This document shows positions 1 through 11,465 of a stretch of DNA of 64,000 bases, one piece after another. Under the pieces are notes generated by a model that was given only the letters and a program-made list of their open reading frames with translations, ran no database searches and was not told the DNA's origin. The first letter of the stretch is position 1. Each line of letters begins with the position of its first letter. Both the position numbers and the translations under genes were made by a program. The stretch comes from Drosophila miranda (lineage: Eukaryota; Arthropoda; Insecta; Diptera; Drosophilidae): contig NC_046673.1 in assembly GCF_003369915.1 (NCBI RefSeq), forward strand, positions 7,672,001 through 7,736,000, written 5' to 3'.

Positions 1-836
1 TTTCTGGCTGTCACAGTGGCGGTACAAAGTACGTGTACGGGTTCGGAAGGGGCAACAGTAGCTGCGGCATTAAGAGTATTATATAATATTTTCCGATTAT
101 GAGGGTTATTGTTTTTCATGGCCTGCTTTTTGCAGGTGTTGGTGTTATTGCCTTAATCGCACCTTTCTTTTGTTGCATATTCCACACTGAGAGAAAACTG
201 GCATATCAAAAAGAAATACATAAAGTCGTAATTCAATTAAATATTCGGTTTTTAAATACAACATGGCCAAAAAATTAATATAGTAATAATTATATAAAAC
301 ACTTTAAAATAAAATATACTACACTAAATTTGTATGAAATATATTTAACTAAAATATGAAATATATATATTTTTAATTGTGCATATATTTCCATCAAATA
401 CTTTCATTTTAATATCAAATAAAATGGTATAAATATTTATAGCTAAGTGAATTCTCTGGGTGCATATTTTTTTGGGCGACTCGGCGCTTCTTTTTGGTGT
501 TTCCCCACGCCCCGTCTCGCTTCGCTGACCTCTTCCCTACACCAATTTAGCTATTGCAACATTTGGGGGCAACTCGAAATGCTCTGTGGTGGGTGTGGGA
601 GTGGGAGAGCTAAGCATTAACCCATTAGCATCCAAAATGGAAATGGAAACCTTTTCCCAGGCAAAGCAGACATTGAAGGAATTCTCAATTCGATTATTAT
701 TATTTTCGATTTCGTTATCAGCTTAGAAATTGGGGCTTAGAAATTGCTTTGTGCTTGTTTTTGCCAAATTTCCATGTGAAAATTTCACCAATTGATGGTA
801 AATTAAGTGTTATTTTGAGGATTAGCCACTATCGCT
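1..836. other. 5' flank of the TTC25-like gene
   Basis: No coding region is supported here. Bases 230-460 are strongly AT-rich with many ATATTT and AAATAT words. Bases 480-640 are more GC-rich and may hold the promoter of the gene starting at 837, but I see no clear TATA box, DRE or motif-1 element. The last ~40 bases before the start codon are plausible 5' UTR. Confidence 0.5.
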
Positions 837-3018
837 ATGGCAGTGTCGGGTGAGTCGGCTGGGTTGGCTGGAGGGGGAGGAGCAGGGGGACCAGCAGGAG
901 GAGCAGCAGGAGGAGCAGCAGGAGGAGTCGGCAAACTTGCACCGGAGGCCTTTGCCTGGCAGCACATTGACTGGCCGCCCTGCGTGCAGGCGCCACTCTT
1001 CATGGACTGGGGCAAGTACTACAGCCGCCGCCTGCTCAACAGCAAGGCCATCGAGTGCTACGGCCGCGCCCTGGCCGTCTGCAAGGAGGAGCCACAGAAG
1101 CAGAAACGTTCCTGCAAGTATCCCAGCCCCGAGATGCCCGCATCCATACGAAACTGCCCGATCGAGCAGGGAGTCTGCCGGAACGATTACACGGCCCTGT
1201 TCCATCGCAGCCTGTGCCAGCGAACCATTGCCCAGTCGGAGAGGGCCTTCGAGGACGCTACTCGGGCCAAGGAAATGATGTGGCTGGCCCAGAAGCAGGT
1301 GGACAACAACGTGGTGGGCTCCGCTGACGTCCTCATGGCGGAGTGCGACGCCCTCTTCGACTGCAACGAATTCGAAGAAACCCTCCGGACGTTGCACACG
1401 GAGGCACGCTTCTACAATCCCGCCAGCCAGATGCAACGTCGCTTTGACGTTCGCAAGAAGAAGGTGAGTCCATGGCAGTCAATAGCATTCCTTTGAGACC
1501 TCTTCAACCGCTTGTGCAGATTACGGGCGTGTTCGAGGACACCGTTGGCGCAACGCTCGGACCATTCTTGCAGCAGAATAGCGCCGCCATCGGTGAGGTC
1601 CTGCGCCGTCGGCAGGAGCTAGCCGCCTTTGTGCCCCGTCCGCTGTGGAAGAAGCTGAAGGAGCAGCAACAATGCGACGTCCAGAGCGTCCTCGAGAGGA
1701 AGATAGAAACGCTGACCTCGCTGGAGCGGGCTCGGCGGCGGGCCAGCAAGAGCTTCTACAACCACCAGTACCTGGGCAGGAGTGCCGTGGACGTGGCCCT
1801 GCTGCAGCAGCTGCGCAGCAATCAGATCTTTTTGAACCCGCTGATGCACGGCACCACCCCCTATCTGCGGCAGCTCAGTGGCGAGCAGTATGGGATCGTC
1901 CGGAAGTTCATGGTGAGGTTTTGTCCACTTGGGGGGCAGAGGGATAGAGTGAATATCCACTTCTGAATTGCAGAAAATGATGCACGCCCGCAATCCGCTG
2001 TACAACAGCAAGACGGCGAAATGCCAGAGCACGAGCGAGAGGTGCGAGAGGAGCCGTGAGAGGTATCTCTTCCACGTGGAGTACCAGACCAGGCGCGACT
2101 GCGTCCGAATGCTGCGGGAAGTGCGGCAGCTGCGCGCGGAGGGCAACGTCGAGGGCCTGACGAACTACATCGAGCACATAATGTCCAAAATTATTGACCT
2201 GAAGACGCACCGCACGCTGCCCTGGAAGTGGGAGTTCGTCAACGACGTGTATAACACCCTGGCCCTGGCCCATGTGGATCGGTGTGCGGTGCCAGCGAAC
2301 GTTGACTTTTTGAATCCGAAGAACCGCCTGCTGCTGTACCTGCTGCAGCCGGAGCGGGCCAAGGACATGACCATTAGCTTCGGAGGACCCAATCTCTACA
2401 TGGAAATCAAAAAGGAGGAGGCGCGCCAAAATCGATCCAAGTAAGTACGAAGAAAGGAGAGTTTTCCCCCCTTCATCCTCTCTTAATCATCTTGAAATCG
2501 CAGCCAGATGATGGATCAGCTGGAAGAGCGCCTGCGCAACTCCCGCTATCCCATCGAGCGGGCCTATCTGCGCTTCGAGTTGGCCCGCGGACACTTCAAG
2601 GAGTCCCGCTTCGACAAGAGCCTGGTCCTGGCACGCAGCGCCTTCAATGGTGAGTCCCCAGCCTGCTCCCTCCTCACTATCCATTGGTGACGTGACCACT
2701 TCATCCGTAGAGGCCCGCAGCTGCAACAGCCTGATCTGGCGCTACAACAGCATCTTCCTGGTGTGCCAGGTGCACGCGGTCCTCAGTCGCTTCGAGCGCC
2801 TCAAGGAGTCCCTGGCGAAGGCCAGTCAGCTGGCCAAGGAACTAAGGTCCACCAAGCTGATGGCCTACCTGGCCATCTGCAACATAATCAACGAAAACGA
2901 CCTGAACCTGCGCAGGCTGCGCCACTCGGAGCAGTCCCTGCGGAGCAAGCCCCGCAAGCGGACCATCAGTGCGGTGTCCTCGCTCCACTTCCTGAGCAAC
3001 AACAATGCCTACAGCTGA
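837..3018 (+). CDS. TTC25/ODAD4-like tetratricopeptide repeat protein, five coding exons
   Basis: Coding exons are 837-1463, 1520-1912, 1974-2440, 2504-2649 and 2711-3018. All introns are 56-63 bp with GT..AG ends, and the sum is 1941 nt (646 aa, stop TGA). Residues 1-35 are Gly/Ala-rich low complexity. A first TPR-like helical pair lies near residues 54-86 (MDWGKYYSRRLLNSKAIECY), with further helical repeats to about 190, a basic linker, and a second helical block in the last ~230 residues. The order (N-terminal TPRs, a middle segment reading MMHARNPLY, C-terminal TPRs) and the length resemble TTC25/ODAD4, which docks outer dynein arms on ciliary axonemes. A testis/sperm or ciliated-neuron role is therefore inferred. 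Family assignment is by eye; another divergent TPR family is possible. The start is the first ATG after the AT-rich leader (context CGCTATGG). The 3' end runs into the convergent minus-strand gene. Confidence 0.8.
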
Positions 3019-3189
3019 AGGAGCCCCAGCGGCTGCGATTGGCTTTCATCTAACTTTCAATCTGTTTCCAAGATGAGAGAGAGAGAGAGCCAAAGCAACT
3101 CCTGGAGCTTCTCCTGCTTTACGACCATTGCTTACGACCGGCCCAGCCCTGCCCTGCTTTGAACCGAGTGTTAAGGATTTAAATTATGC

Positions 3190-3195
3190 TTTATT
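3190..3195 (-). terminator. Poly(A) signal of the DUF4773-type gene
   Basis: AATAAA on the minus strand (TTTATT on plus), about 160 bp beyond the minus-strand stop codon at 3352-3354. It is the first canonical signal seen in that direction. Confidence 0.55.
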
Positions 3196-3225
3196 CGCTT
3201 GAGTTTGGCTTTGAGTGTTCGTTTC

Positions 3226-3231
3226 AATAAA
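3226..3231 (+). terminator. Poly(A) signal of the TTC25-like gene
   Basis: AATAAA, about 210 bp after the stop codon and followed by further AATAAATA. It lies 3' of the minus-strand signal of the opposing gene (3190-3195), so the two transcripts should overlap at their ends. Confidence 0.6.
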
Positions 3232-3351
3232 TAATAAATACGTATTAATTAACAAGCATCAACGTTCGTTTAGCATTAACAACTCATTAACAATTACAAA
3301 TTACAAATTACGAGTAAATTAAGAGCACAGGAGAGACTGCTTGGCTTGCTA

Positions 3352-6164
3352 TCAGGCATTGACGGTGGGGTTACCGTTGCCTCTGCCGCTGCCGCTGCCG
3401 CTGCCTCTGCCGTTGCGGCGACGCTGCCGATGCAGTCGATGCAGGCGCCTGGATAACGACTTGGCGGCAGCTGCTGCTGTCGTCGTTGTCGCTGTCTGTA
3501 TGGCACTGCTTGCATTTGCTTGCTCATCCACTGCTTGATGCACTGCAGCGCTTTCAATGCTATTTTGGGAGTTACTTGCAAGGCTTGTGACCTCTGTTTG
3601 AACCTCCTCTTCTTCGTCGTCCTCGTCCTCCTCATCTTCCTCGTTCTCCTCCTCCTCCTCCTCCTCCGCATCACCATTAGCGTTATCTTCCTCCACCTCA
3701 GCCCCATCTTCACTCTCGCCATCCGCTGCCTCTTCAGCATCATCTACGTCCGCTTCTTCCGCTTTATTGGCCTCCTCGGCAGCTGTGTCATCGTTGAACT
3801 CTACCTCTGCCACTGGCACTGGCATATCATATAACTCAGTGCCTGTCTCTGTTTCCGTCTCCGTGCCCGTCTCTATCTCCTGCTCTTTCTCCGGCTGCAC
3901 TTTTGCTGGGGGTTCCTTCACCTTGGCATCTTTCCCAGCGTCATCGCCATTTCTATCGTCATCATCCACATTTATCTCGTTGTCGCTAATGTTTTCGTTT
4001 TCGATTTCTTCTGCCACTATGGGTGCTTCTGCCTCTGCCGCTGGCTCCGTCCCCTCTTCAGCTGACATCTTCAACTCTTCCACCTTCGCCTCCTCCTTCT
4101 CGGTCTCCTCCGCACCATCGATCTGCTCGTGGTATGTGTCTTCACTAACAACAATGATCGGCTGCCTAGTTGTCGTGGTCGTAGTCGATGTCGTTGTCGT
4201 CGTTGCGGCTGTTGGAGGCGCTTCAGTGGCTCTTATTGAATTGGTAATTGTTTCAATTACTTCGTTTGGCTTCAGGCCACTCTCGCCAGCATTGGCAGGT
4301 GTCTCCGCCTCCGCCTCTGTATCTGCCTCTGCCTCTACCTTTGCCGGCTCCTCCAACTCCTCCTCCTCTTCGTTGACGGTCTCCACTTGGTCTTCTTTGT
4401 TGGCCAGGTCTTGATCGCTGGCCATTAGCATTTCACTTTCAATCGGCAACGGTTCAGGCTGCTCCTCCTCCTCTGCCACCTCCTGGGGCTGCTGCTGCTG
4501 CGGCTGCTGCTTCTCCTTCTCCTCTGGCAATTCCGGTTCGTTATAGTCATACTCCGCACCAGAACCCGTTCCCGGTTCCATTTGCTCCTCATCATCACCA
4601 TCATCATCATCGTCATCCTCATCGTCGCCCTTTGATGATTCGGCGGGAGGCAGAACGGGCTTACCATTCTTGTCCACGTACTGGAGGCCGTCGAGGCCCA
4701 TTCGCATACACTGGAAGTGCATCTCGAAGAGATCGGTGGTGGCCAGGCGCACCACAAAGTCCATGCACATGTTGAGGTTGTTGCCTACGAGCGCGACGTC
4801 CGTCATCTGGACGCACATGGCCATGGGCACCCCCATCATGACCGGTATGCAGAACGGCGCCGGATTCCGCACCGAGATCCCGTACTTGGACGAGGGGCGC
4901 TCATTGAGGTACACCTCTAGCTGCGCCTCCTCCAGCTGTGGCACGAACGTGACGTTGGCGCATACTGCAAAAAACGAGACAGAGACAGAGAGCGGGGAAA
5001 CGAGTGAGTTAGGGGCAGCACAAGAGAGTGAGACTATGAAACGATTCCATTCAATGAATGAAAGTTGCGGGTGGCAAATTCAGATTCGCTTCGCAAATCC
5101 AGACCAGAGCGAGGCAGAGGCAGAGCCAGAGCCAGGCAGAGCGCTCCAAGCGCCAACAATTTGTGGCATTTTGATTGGCAAATGCAACCATGTCACGAAA
5201 CGAAATCGAAACGAGATTCAAGTACAGCTAAACCACTGTTATTGCTATTGTTGTCTCTGGCATGCGGCCACCAAACACCGCCGAGATCTTTGCCAAGGAA
5301 ATCGGCCAGGCCCCCCCGAGCATCTGCCACGACTAGGACTGGGAATGCCAAAGTGCCAGAGACCAGGTCTTGATCTATGTGTCTTTCTAGGGTCTGCTAC
5401 TTCCATATGTGGAAGCACAACTGCTCTTGACTCTGGTTCACGATCACTGACAGCACTTACTGTAGATCGCATCTCTATTCGCAGACCAAGCAGTGCGATA
5501 GCCATGATCATTGCAGTAGTTTCAATAGATGATAGATGATCGTCGGAAAGAGCTTTAGAACTTATAATTCCTGATTGAAACTGATCTTGTATTTAAGCGG
5601 AATAAAACGCCATCGGAATAATACCAATCGCTGAATTTTGGAGTCAATCCAAGGGCAAAACTTTTCTAATTTAAACTTATATTCCCAAAACTGTTTCCTA
5701 TTCGCATTCTTAGCCTTTCTTTATTCAACAAGCTCTTAAAATGTTACTCCTTTTTCGGATCCCTGGTAGATCCCCCCTGGGAGAACAGGAGGTCCGTGCC
5801 TATTACTTATCCTCCATCCATCTGCTCTTTTGGTTTTGACACTCCACGACCCGGTCGACCCCTACTCACCTTTTTGATCGAATTTGTACTGATCCACCTT
5901 GAGGCCGGCACAGCATCCGCAGACGGGGCCACGGCATTCGCACGGCTGTCCAAATGTGGACCAGATGGAGCCCTTCGACGAGTACTTGACACTGGCCAGG
6001 TTGCGACCCCGCGACACGCTCACCGTGGGCGGCAGATAGGGCGTGTGCGTGGCCAGCTCGTAGAAGATCAGGCCGCTGCTGTAGCTGCGGCCGACGGTAC
6101 GATGTGGATGCCACGCGACGAACAGTAGAGCCAGGCATAGGCAGGCCACGGAAGGGGTCGGCAT
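3352..6164 (-). CDS. Secreted DUF4773-type cysteine-rich protein with long acidic tail, two coding exons
   Basis: Coding exon 1 is 6164-5870 and exon 2 is 4964-3352 (minus strand). The phase-1 intron of ~905 bp has a GTGAGT donor and a TTTTTTGCAG acceptor. The total is 1908 nt (635 aa). Residues 1-25 form a signal peptide with hydrophobic core CLCLALLFVAW. Residues 70-200 form a compact domain with ten cysteines (75, 77, 82, 84, 85, 100, 137, 149, 165, 184). Its CxC and CGCCAGL motifs, the VCANVTFVPQ stretch and the SVRNPAPFCIP stretch fit the insect DUF4773 family, whose function is unknown. After residue ~210 there are ~380 residues rich in Glu/Asp with Thr runs, then a basic C-terminus (RRLHRLHRQRRR) and a Gly/Ser end. 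The start chosen is the Met directly before the hydrophobic segment; an upstream in-frame ATG would bury the signal peptide. An extracellular or secretory-pathway location is inferred. Confidence 0.78.
4965..5869 (-). other. Intron of the DUF4773-type gene
   Basis: The only intron of this gene that I can define. It contains a GCAGAGCCAGAG purine-rich stretch (5105-5145) and otherwise unique sequence. No nested gene is supported; open frames here are short and unlike any family I know. Confidence 0.6.
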
Positions 6165-7502
6165 TCTGGAGAAGATCCTGGCAACAGGCGTGGCACTTAA
6201 CAACAAATCAAATATCACTGAACAAAAAGATCGCGGTAAATATTGGCCAAACGGCAGTGGCACGGGGCACAGGGGGCACGGGGCACACACAACGCTTAAC
6301 GGTAACGGTAAGTCCGTGGCAGTGGCACAGTGGAACCAAACAACGGTCAGCAATGGTCAGCAATGGACAGCAATGGCAATGGCAACCGCTCGCGATCGAC
6401 GACAATTAAATATTAAAACGCTGAACGCGCTGAACGTTAGCTTAAAAATGAAATGGAAACTGCTTGCCGAGGCAGCAGCAGAGAAGCAGCCGCACTGGCA
6501 GAGGCCGAGCCAGAGCCAGAGGCAGCATCAGTGGCAGCGGCAGCGGCAGCGACAGCGGCAGAGGCCGAGACTCCAACAGCAGCAGGCAGCAAGTTCATTG
6601 CGGTTGTTGCTGTTTTTGCGAGCAAACTATTAATACCCTGCTCGAGGAGAGCATATCCACATAGATGTATGTGAGAGAGAGAGCTGGGCTTTGGGACTCC
6701 GTGGAAGAATAGAGCAGAGTCTGGAATCGGTATTGATTCGAAAATAATAATAGCCACTTCGTTTTGGGGTAATCGAGATCTAATTGGTGATTAAATCATT
6801 CCCTGCCACCACTACTTCAGCGTCAAGAACTAAAGACTTGTAAAGATACATATCAGCTATATATCTGTAGAATATTTAGAGGGAAAGAGTCGAAATTGGA
6901 ACAAGCCTTATAGCAGTCTTATGTATGGCCTTTTTATATGGAATATCGATGACGGAATGACCCAGGGTGGGATTTTACATGGGCAGACGCCGGTTGTAGC
7001 GCCTTGAGCGACGATAGAGACTTGGTGTTCCTATTTATTTATCATTTTCTGTAATTGCTATGTGGAGTTTGTGGGTGTTCTTCCTCACACCATGAAAACC
7101 ATCGATCCAGCAGTGTTTCAAGGATTATATGTATATTTTTATATATTTTTCCAAAGCCATAATTTTTGAAAAAAATAATCGAACATGTCGATTAGACGCA
7201 ACTTTTTGCCACCACTAGACCCCAATGCTAATTCTATGAAACAAAAAACTGGATCTCCTGCAAAGAAACTTGACGCAGTCCCAGTGCAAACAGCCCATGG
7301 AGACCTTTAGTAGTAGTACTCGCACTGTCAACCGCTCATCGATAGCTTTTGATCGATAATTGTCGAGCATTTTCAATAATTTATCCTAATTCCCAACAGA
7401 CACATGTATGTACATATATAATTGATCTTTGAAAGATCATTTGACATTCGGCTCGATTTTATCCACAATTTGTCCGCCTTCTTATCAGCGCGGCAATCGG
7501 GA

Positions 7503-7560
7503 GTTGCCTCTGCTGCTGCTGCTGCGGCTGCTGCTGCTGCCACTGTTACCATTGCTGCTG
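7503..7560. repeat. (CTG)n trinucleotide repeat
   Basis: Interrupted CTG/CTGCGG repeats just after a possible ATG on the plus strand. It would encode poly-Leu or poly-Ala and is not accepted as coding. Confidence 0.8.
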
Positions 7561-8111
7561 TTGTTTGTGTCGCCACTGCTTTGTTTGTTTGCCGTTTCAA
7601 CTGCCGGTGCTGCCACTGCTGCCACTGCGCGGGCACTACTGTTAATGCTTCGTTTTGTTGCGTGTGCCGCGGCGCCTCGCTTTTTTCGGGCGACAGTGAC
7701 AAGAAAATTGCGACGGTCGTGACTGGCTGGGAAAGCCAAAAACAAGGGGCGACCAACGTCTCTGCCGCCCTACACCCCCGTCCATTGTGTTACGCAAATC
7801 ACTTGGGGCAGGTCATGGCCCGAAACAGACGACTTCCAGCCGAAACCCAGGGAAACCCTTGGGGCAAGCTCCGGCCCAGAGCTCTCACCAAAAAAGCCAA
7901 TACTGCGGGAGTTCCTGTTACTCTTGCCGCTGATTTGTGTGCTGGCCATATCCTCCATACATATATCTTCCATTGGAGCTTGGGGCTTAATTATCAATGG
8001 AGGAAAACAGACCAAAGCTATGGTTGCGCCGCGCCGCGCCGAAATTGGGCTTCTGTTTGCCAATTTTGGATCCAGCAATCGCGTTAAACGCATCGTCGCA
8101 TTGCATAATGT

Positions 8112-8145
8112 CTGGGCCTGGGCCTGGGCCTGGGCCTGGAACTGG
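8112..8145. repeat. (GGGCCT)n hexanucleotide repeat
   Basis: About five copies of the GGGCCT hexamer in a short non-coding stretch. Confidence 0.85.
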
Positions 8146-9894
8146 AGCCTTGCCCTCCCTCTGGCCCGCCCTAATGCAATCCCATTAAGCGTTAAGGGGG
8201 ACAACAGTTGCCAAGTTCGACGATTGAACTGCCGATGAATACAGCTCCAAAAAAACCAAAAAACGAAACCATGAGTGTTTGCTGCACCGATACCTGTACG
8301 CCCTTTCAGTTCTCTCGACCTCTTTGTTTGTGGGCAATCCATACTATAGGTAGCTGATATCACACATATATTTTCCCTTTGGAAGGATTTGAATAGAGCC
8401 TTCCGAGGCATGTGAAGATTCCATTTGAAAAACCCTCTGCGCCTAAAGGGTATACAAAAACATCAAATGTGGAATACAAAAATTGAGAAAACTCTCTTGA
8501 AATAGAGATAAAAAATTCCAAAAAAGTGTCACCCGTTGGGAGCTGTTAACAATTAACTCTAATAAGCCCCGCAGACTGGCTGACTGGCAGACCGGCAGAC
8601 TGGCAGACAGACAGACTGGAGTCGGTGCAATGCGCCATCGTTTATGTAATGAGCCGTCACCATTCACATCCACTTCGTCATCATCAGCGTTGTCGGCCCA
8701 AATGGGAGATGGAAGGCGGCAGTAGTAGTCGCTTATTAGGCATGGCATTATTATTCATTACTGATAAAATCAATTTGGTGTGTCTCCGACTCTTGCTTTA
8801 TTTCTTTTCTTTTCTTTTCTTACCTTTTCTCGACGTCTTTCTGTCTGTCTGTCCGTCTGTGGCAACTGTTTTTGGGGCCCTTACGACAAATTACCGCAAC
8901 TGCCACCATTGGGCCCGATCGATTAGACAGATGCATGTGAATCCCCAAGGAAACTTGCAATTCGGTTCCCGAAATCATGCCTCCACGAAAGTATTAATGC
9001 TAGAGATCAAGAAATTTGTACAAGTTTGCACTGAAATAGTTTTGGCGTTGGATTGACAGCCGATGGAGCACTCGGATACCCCAAGTTCCCTCGGTATGAA
9101 AAGAGGCGACTCGGTTCTCTCGGCTCTCCGGGGAGTCCTCTGAGTATGGTGGGCCTCTGAGGACTCTGAGGACTCAGCCGTGGAGCTCGAAGATGGAACA
9201 TCGATTGGTACACCTTTAATTTTCTCACCAAAACAGCAGCCTTTGGTGATCATATCCTGTTGGGTATACACAGTCAAAGAGCGTATACAAACGGAACAGC
9301 CGCTGATGTGCTTAAGTTTCCGAAGATGCAAAACTTAAAGATGTGGCGGGAGGTCTGCCAGACCCGGTATTATTTTAAAGGCCCAAATAAAAAATGAAAA
9401 TGGAAAAAGAGTCAATATGTATGGGTATATATTTATGCATACTCATATATATGTAGCTGATCCAAAGGCAGTGCAGTAAAGTATCAAATCACACAATGGT
9501 TTATCCAAGGAACAATAAATTCAATCAAAGCCATGTATTGACTTTCACCAAAACGATTCGGAAGAATAACGGCCTGTAGAGTTGTTTCAAAACGCAAACT
9601 CCAGATCAGATTCAATACCAGTTTGCGCCTCCTGGCGGAGGAAAGCGCGATGTAAAGGCTGATGTTGGTATGGGAAGAGAGAGGGACCAAAAATGGATAC
9701 GTAAAATGTTTAAGGGATTACAAAAAAAAGCCCATTGCGGACTGCCACCGATACAAATGTTTATTCGCAATGACTGGGCGTTAATGAATATCTAAGGAGA
9801 TATGTATGCATATGTATGTATCTTGGGACATGTGCTCCCCTGATATGTTTTAAAAAAAAGTTAACTATAAATGTCATAAGCTAAAAACAGTCGG

Positions 9895-10534
9895 AATACG
9901 AATTTGAAAGATATGAATCTAAATCTTCATAAAGTTAATCAATAATTAAATCAGGAATAGAAAGATCCCAGTGAAACATACTTTACCTATTTTTACTTAT
10001 TTTGTATGTTAGATTTAAGTCGAACTTATTTGGCTTATCACTCCGGTGGATCCAGAATATGTACTCTCAAATTTTCTTGCTGTTATATTTAACGTTGGGC
10101 TAATATAATCAAAATTGTCTGTAAACCAAAATTCCACTTGTTCTTTTGAAATACTTTAAAAGTTTAAATGGCTGGTTATAAAGTAAAGTTTAAAGTAAGC
10201 CAGTCAAATAGAAAATTGATTCATTAATCGGATAAAATTATGTGGGCATGGGAAAATGTTTTATCTAGCTAATAATATTCGACGGAATATCAAAAATTAA
10301 CAAAAGGAACGACTATCCTCTTTCGTTCTTTTTGGTTTGACCATTTTCGCTAAGACCTCTTTTTACGCAAAATTCAATAAAAGCAAGTATTTAAAATTAG
10401 CCAGTTAAGTAGAAAATTGATTCATTAATTGGATAAAATTATGTGGTCATGGCTGAAAGTTCTATCTAGCTAGTAATATTCCACGGAAGATCAAAATCGA
10501 GGAATATGTAAAATATAACTTGAATTCGTCAGTA
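9895..10534. repeat. Dispersed ~130-bp repeat cluster, diverged left part
   Basis: Contains at least two copies of the unit (about 10190-10290 and 10375-10510). Each has the core TTGATTCATTAAT, ATGTGG(G/T)CATGG and CTAGCTA(A/G)TAATATTC, in the same order. The second copy starts with CAATAAAAGCAAG like the more intact copies downstream. No coding capacity was found. Confidence 0.7.
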
Positions 10535-11416
10535 TATTTACGGTATATTTTTCAAATGAGACCGTATATTTCGGTGCTGTTCTGAGGGTCATACTGTAGA
10601 AACTGGTTTTCGCCGCGCTCCCATGTGGTGTTTTTTAGTGCTAAATGGTATTTTTGTCATCTATTAATTTAATTTTCAATGTTATATAGAAATCCAATAA
10701 AAGCAAGTATTTCGAATAGGCCAATCATGTATAGAATTGATTCATCAATCGTACAAAATTGAGTGGGCATGGCTAAATCTTCCATATATATAGTATTATT
10801 CTACGGAACAAAGAATATGAGCAATTGATCGTTTTTTGAATCGAATTTGAATTCGCCGCAGTTCGCCCCAGTTCGCTTTATAAACAATGAGTCTCATTCC
10901 ATACACAAACATGCTGCTAATTCCATGCAGACATACCCTGGGGGTAATGGATGTTATAGAGTTGTGAATACGTTTGTCTTCCAAGGCTCAGTAGGTATCA
11001 GGATAGAGATAAATATATACAAGATACTAATAATACACATGAATAAGTCAAAAACATATCAATTTGAGAAAAGGTCTTAATAAATTGCGTTTGATCTACA
11101 TACAAATTTAGCGAAATAGGGTGTACAAAGGGATATACACGCATCATGTCTTCAAATACCAGCAACATTGCGACTGATTTTTTGTTGAACTATTTTGTTT
11201 AAACGTTGTTTTAGTCAAAATACAATAAAAGCAAGGATTAAAAACCATCCAATCTTGTAGAAAATTGATTCATCAATCGTATAAAATTAAGTAGTCATGG
11301 CTAAATGTTCTATATAGCTAGTAATACTCGACGGAATATCAAAAACGAGGAATATGTATAATAGAACTTGAATTCGTCAGACCGTATATTTTATCAGTGG
11401 GTCCGCGGTCACACTG
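10535..11416. repeat. Copy A of the duplicated promoter-proximal repeat block
   Basis: Matches 18652-19734 in the same orientation. From 10893 to 11416 the match to 19211-19734 is nearly perfect and keeps a constant offset of 8318 bp; I count about nine mismatches by eye. The left part also matches (offset 8117), copy B having about 201 bp extra. The block contains unit copies at about 10690-10820 and 11220-11355 and an A/T element GGTATATTT..ACCGTATATTTCGG at its left end. It stops exactly at GGTCACACTG, 50 bp before the Uba5 start codon. Confidence 0.9.
11406..11416 (+). promoter_or_regulatory. Motif-1 core promoter element of Uba5
   Basis: CGGTCACACTG fits the Drosophila core promoter motif 1 (consensus YGGTCACACTR, bound by M1BP), which sits close to the start site of TATA-less housekeeping genes. 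It lies 50 bp upstream of the Uba5 ATG, so the 5' UTR must be very short. It is the last sequence shared with copy B of the repeat. Confidence 0.7.
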
Positions 11417-11465
11417 GGTGACACGACGACACAAGTCGGATTTCGTTGTTTTCTTCTGCAAGACC

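Larger units (their letters stand above)
6165..9895. other. Intergenic region between the DUF4773-type gene and the repeat cluster upstream of Uba5
   Basis: This is the upstream flank of the minus-strand gene. Notable parts are CAG/GCAGAGGC-type trinucleotide sequence at 6470-6590, paired ATCGATA-like sites at 7337-7360, (CTG)n at 7503-7560, (GGGCCT)n at 8112-8145, GACTGGCA repeats at 8572-8617 and TTTTC repeats at 8798-8830. Several open frames cross these simple repeats, but none has a domain, splice logic or codon pattern of a gene. I see nothing else in 8850-9895. Confidence 0.5.

Noticed and set aside
3767..4414. Ser/Val-rich 215-codon plus-strand frame
   Set aside because: Antisense to the acidic tail of the DUF4773-type gene; arises from complementing Glu/Asp codons.
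6165..6353. Upstream extension of the DUF4773-type protein
   Set aside because: It would place 63 residues before the signal peptide; the Met at 6164 directly precedes the hydrophobic segment.
7422..8087. 221-codon frame with Ala, Cys and Leu runs
   Set aside because: The start lies in AT-rich flank and the frame depends on the CTG repeat; no recognisable family.
11397..11465. Longer N-terminus for Uba5 from an upstream in-frame ATG
   Set aside because: That ATG overlaps the motif-1 promoter element and the repeat boundary, and the added residues do not resemble Uba5.
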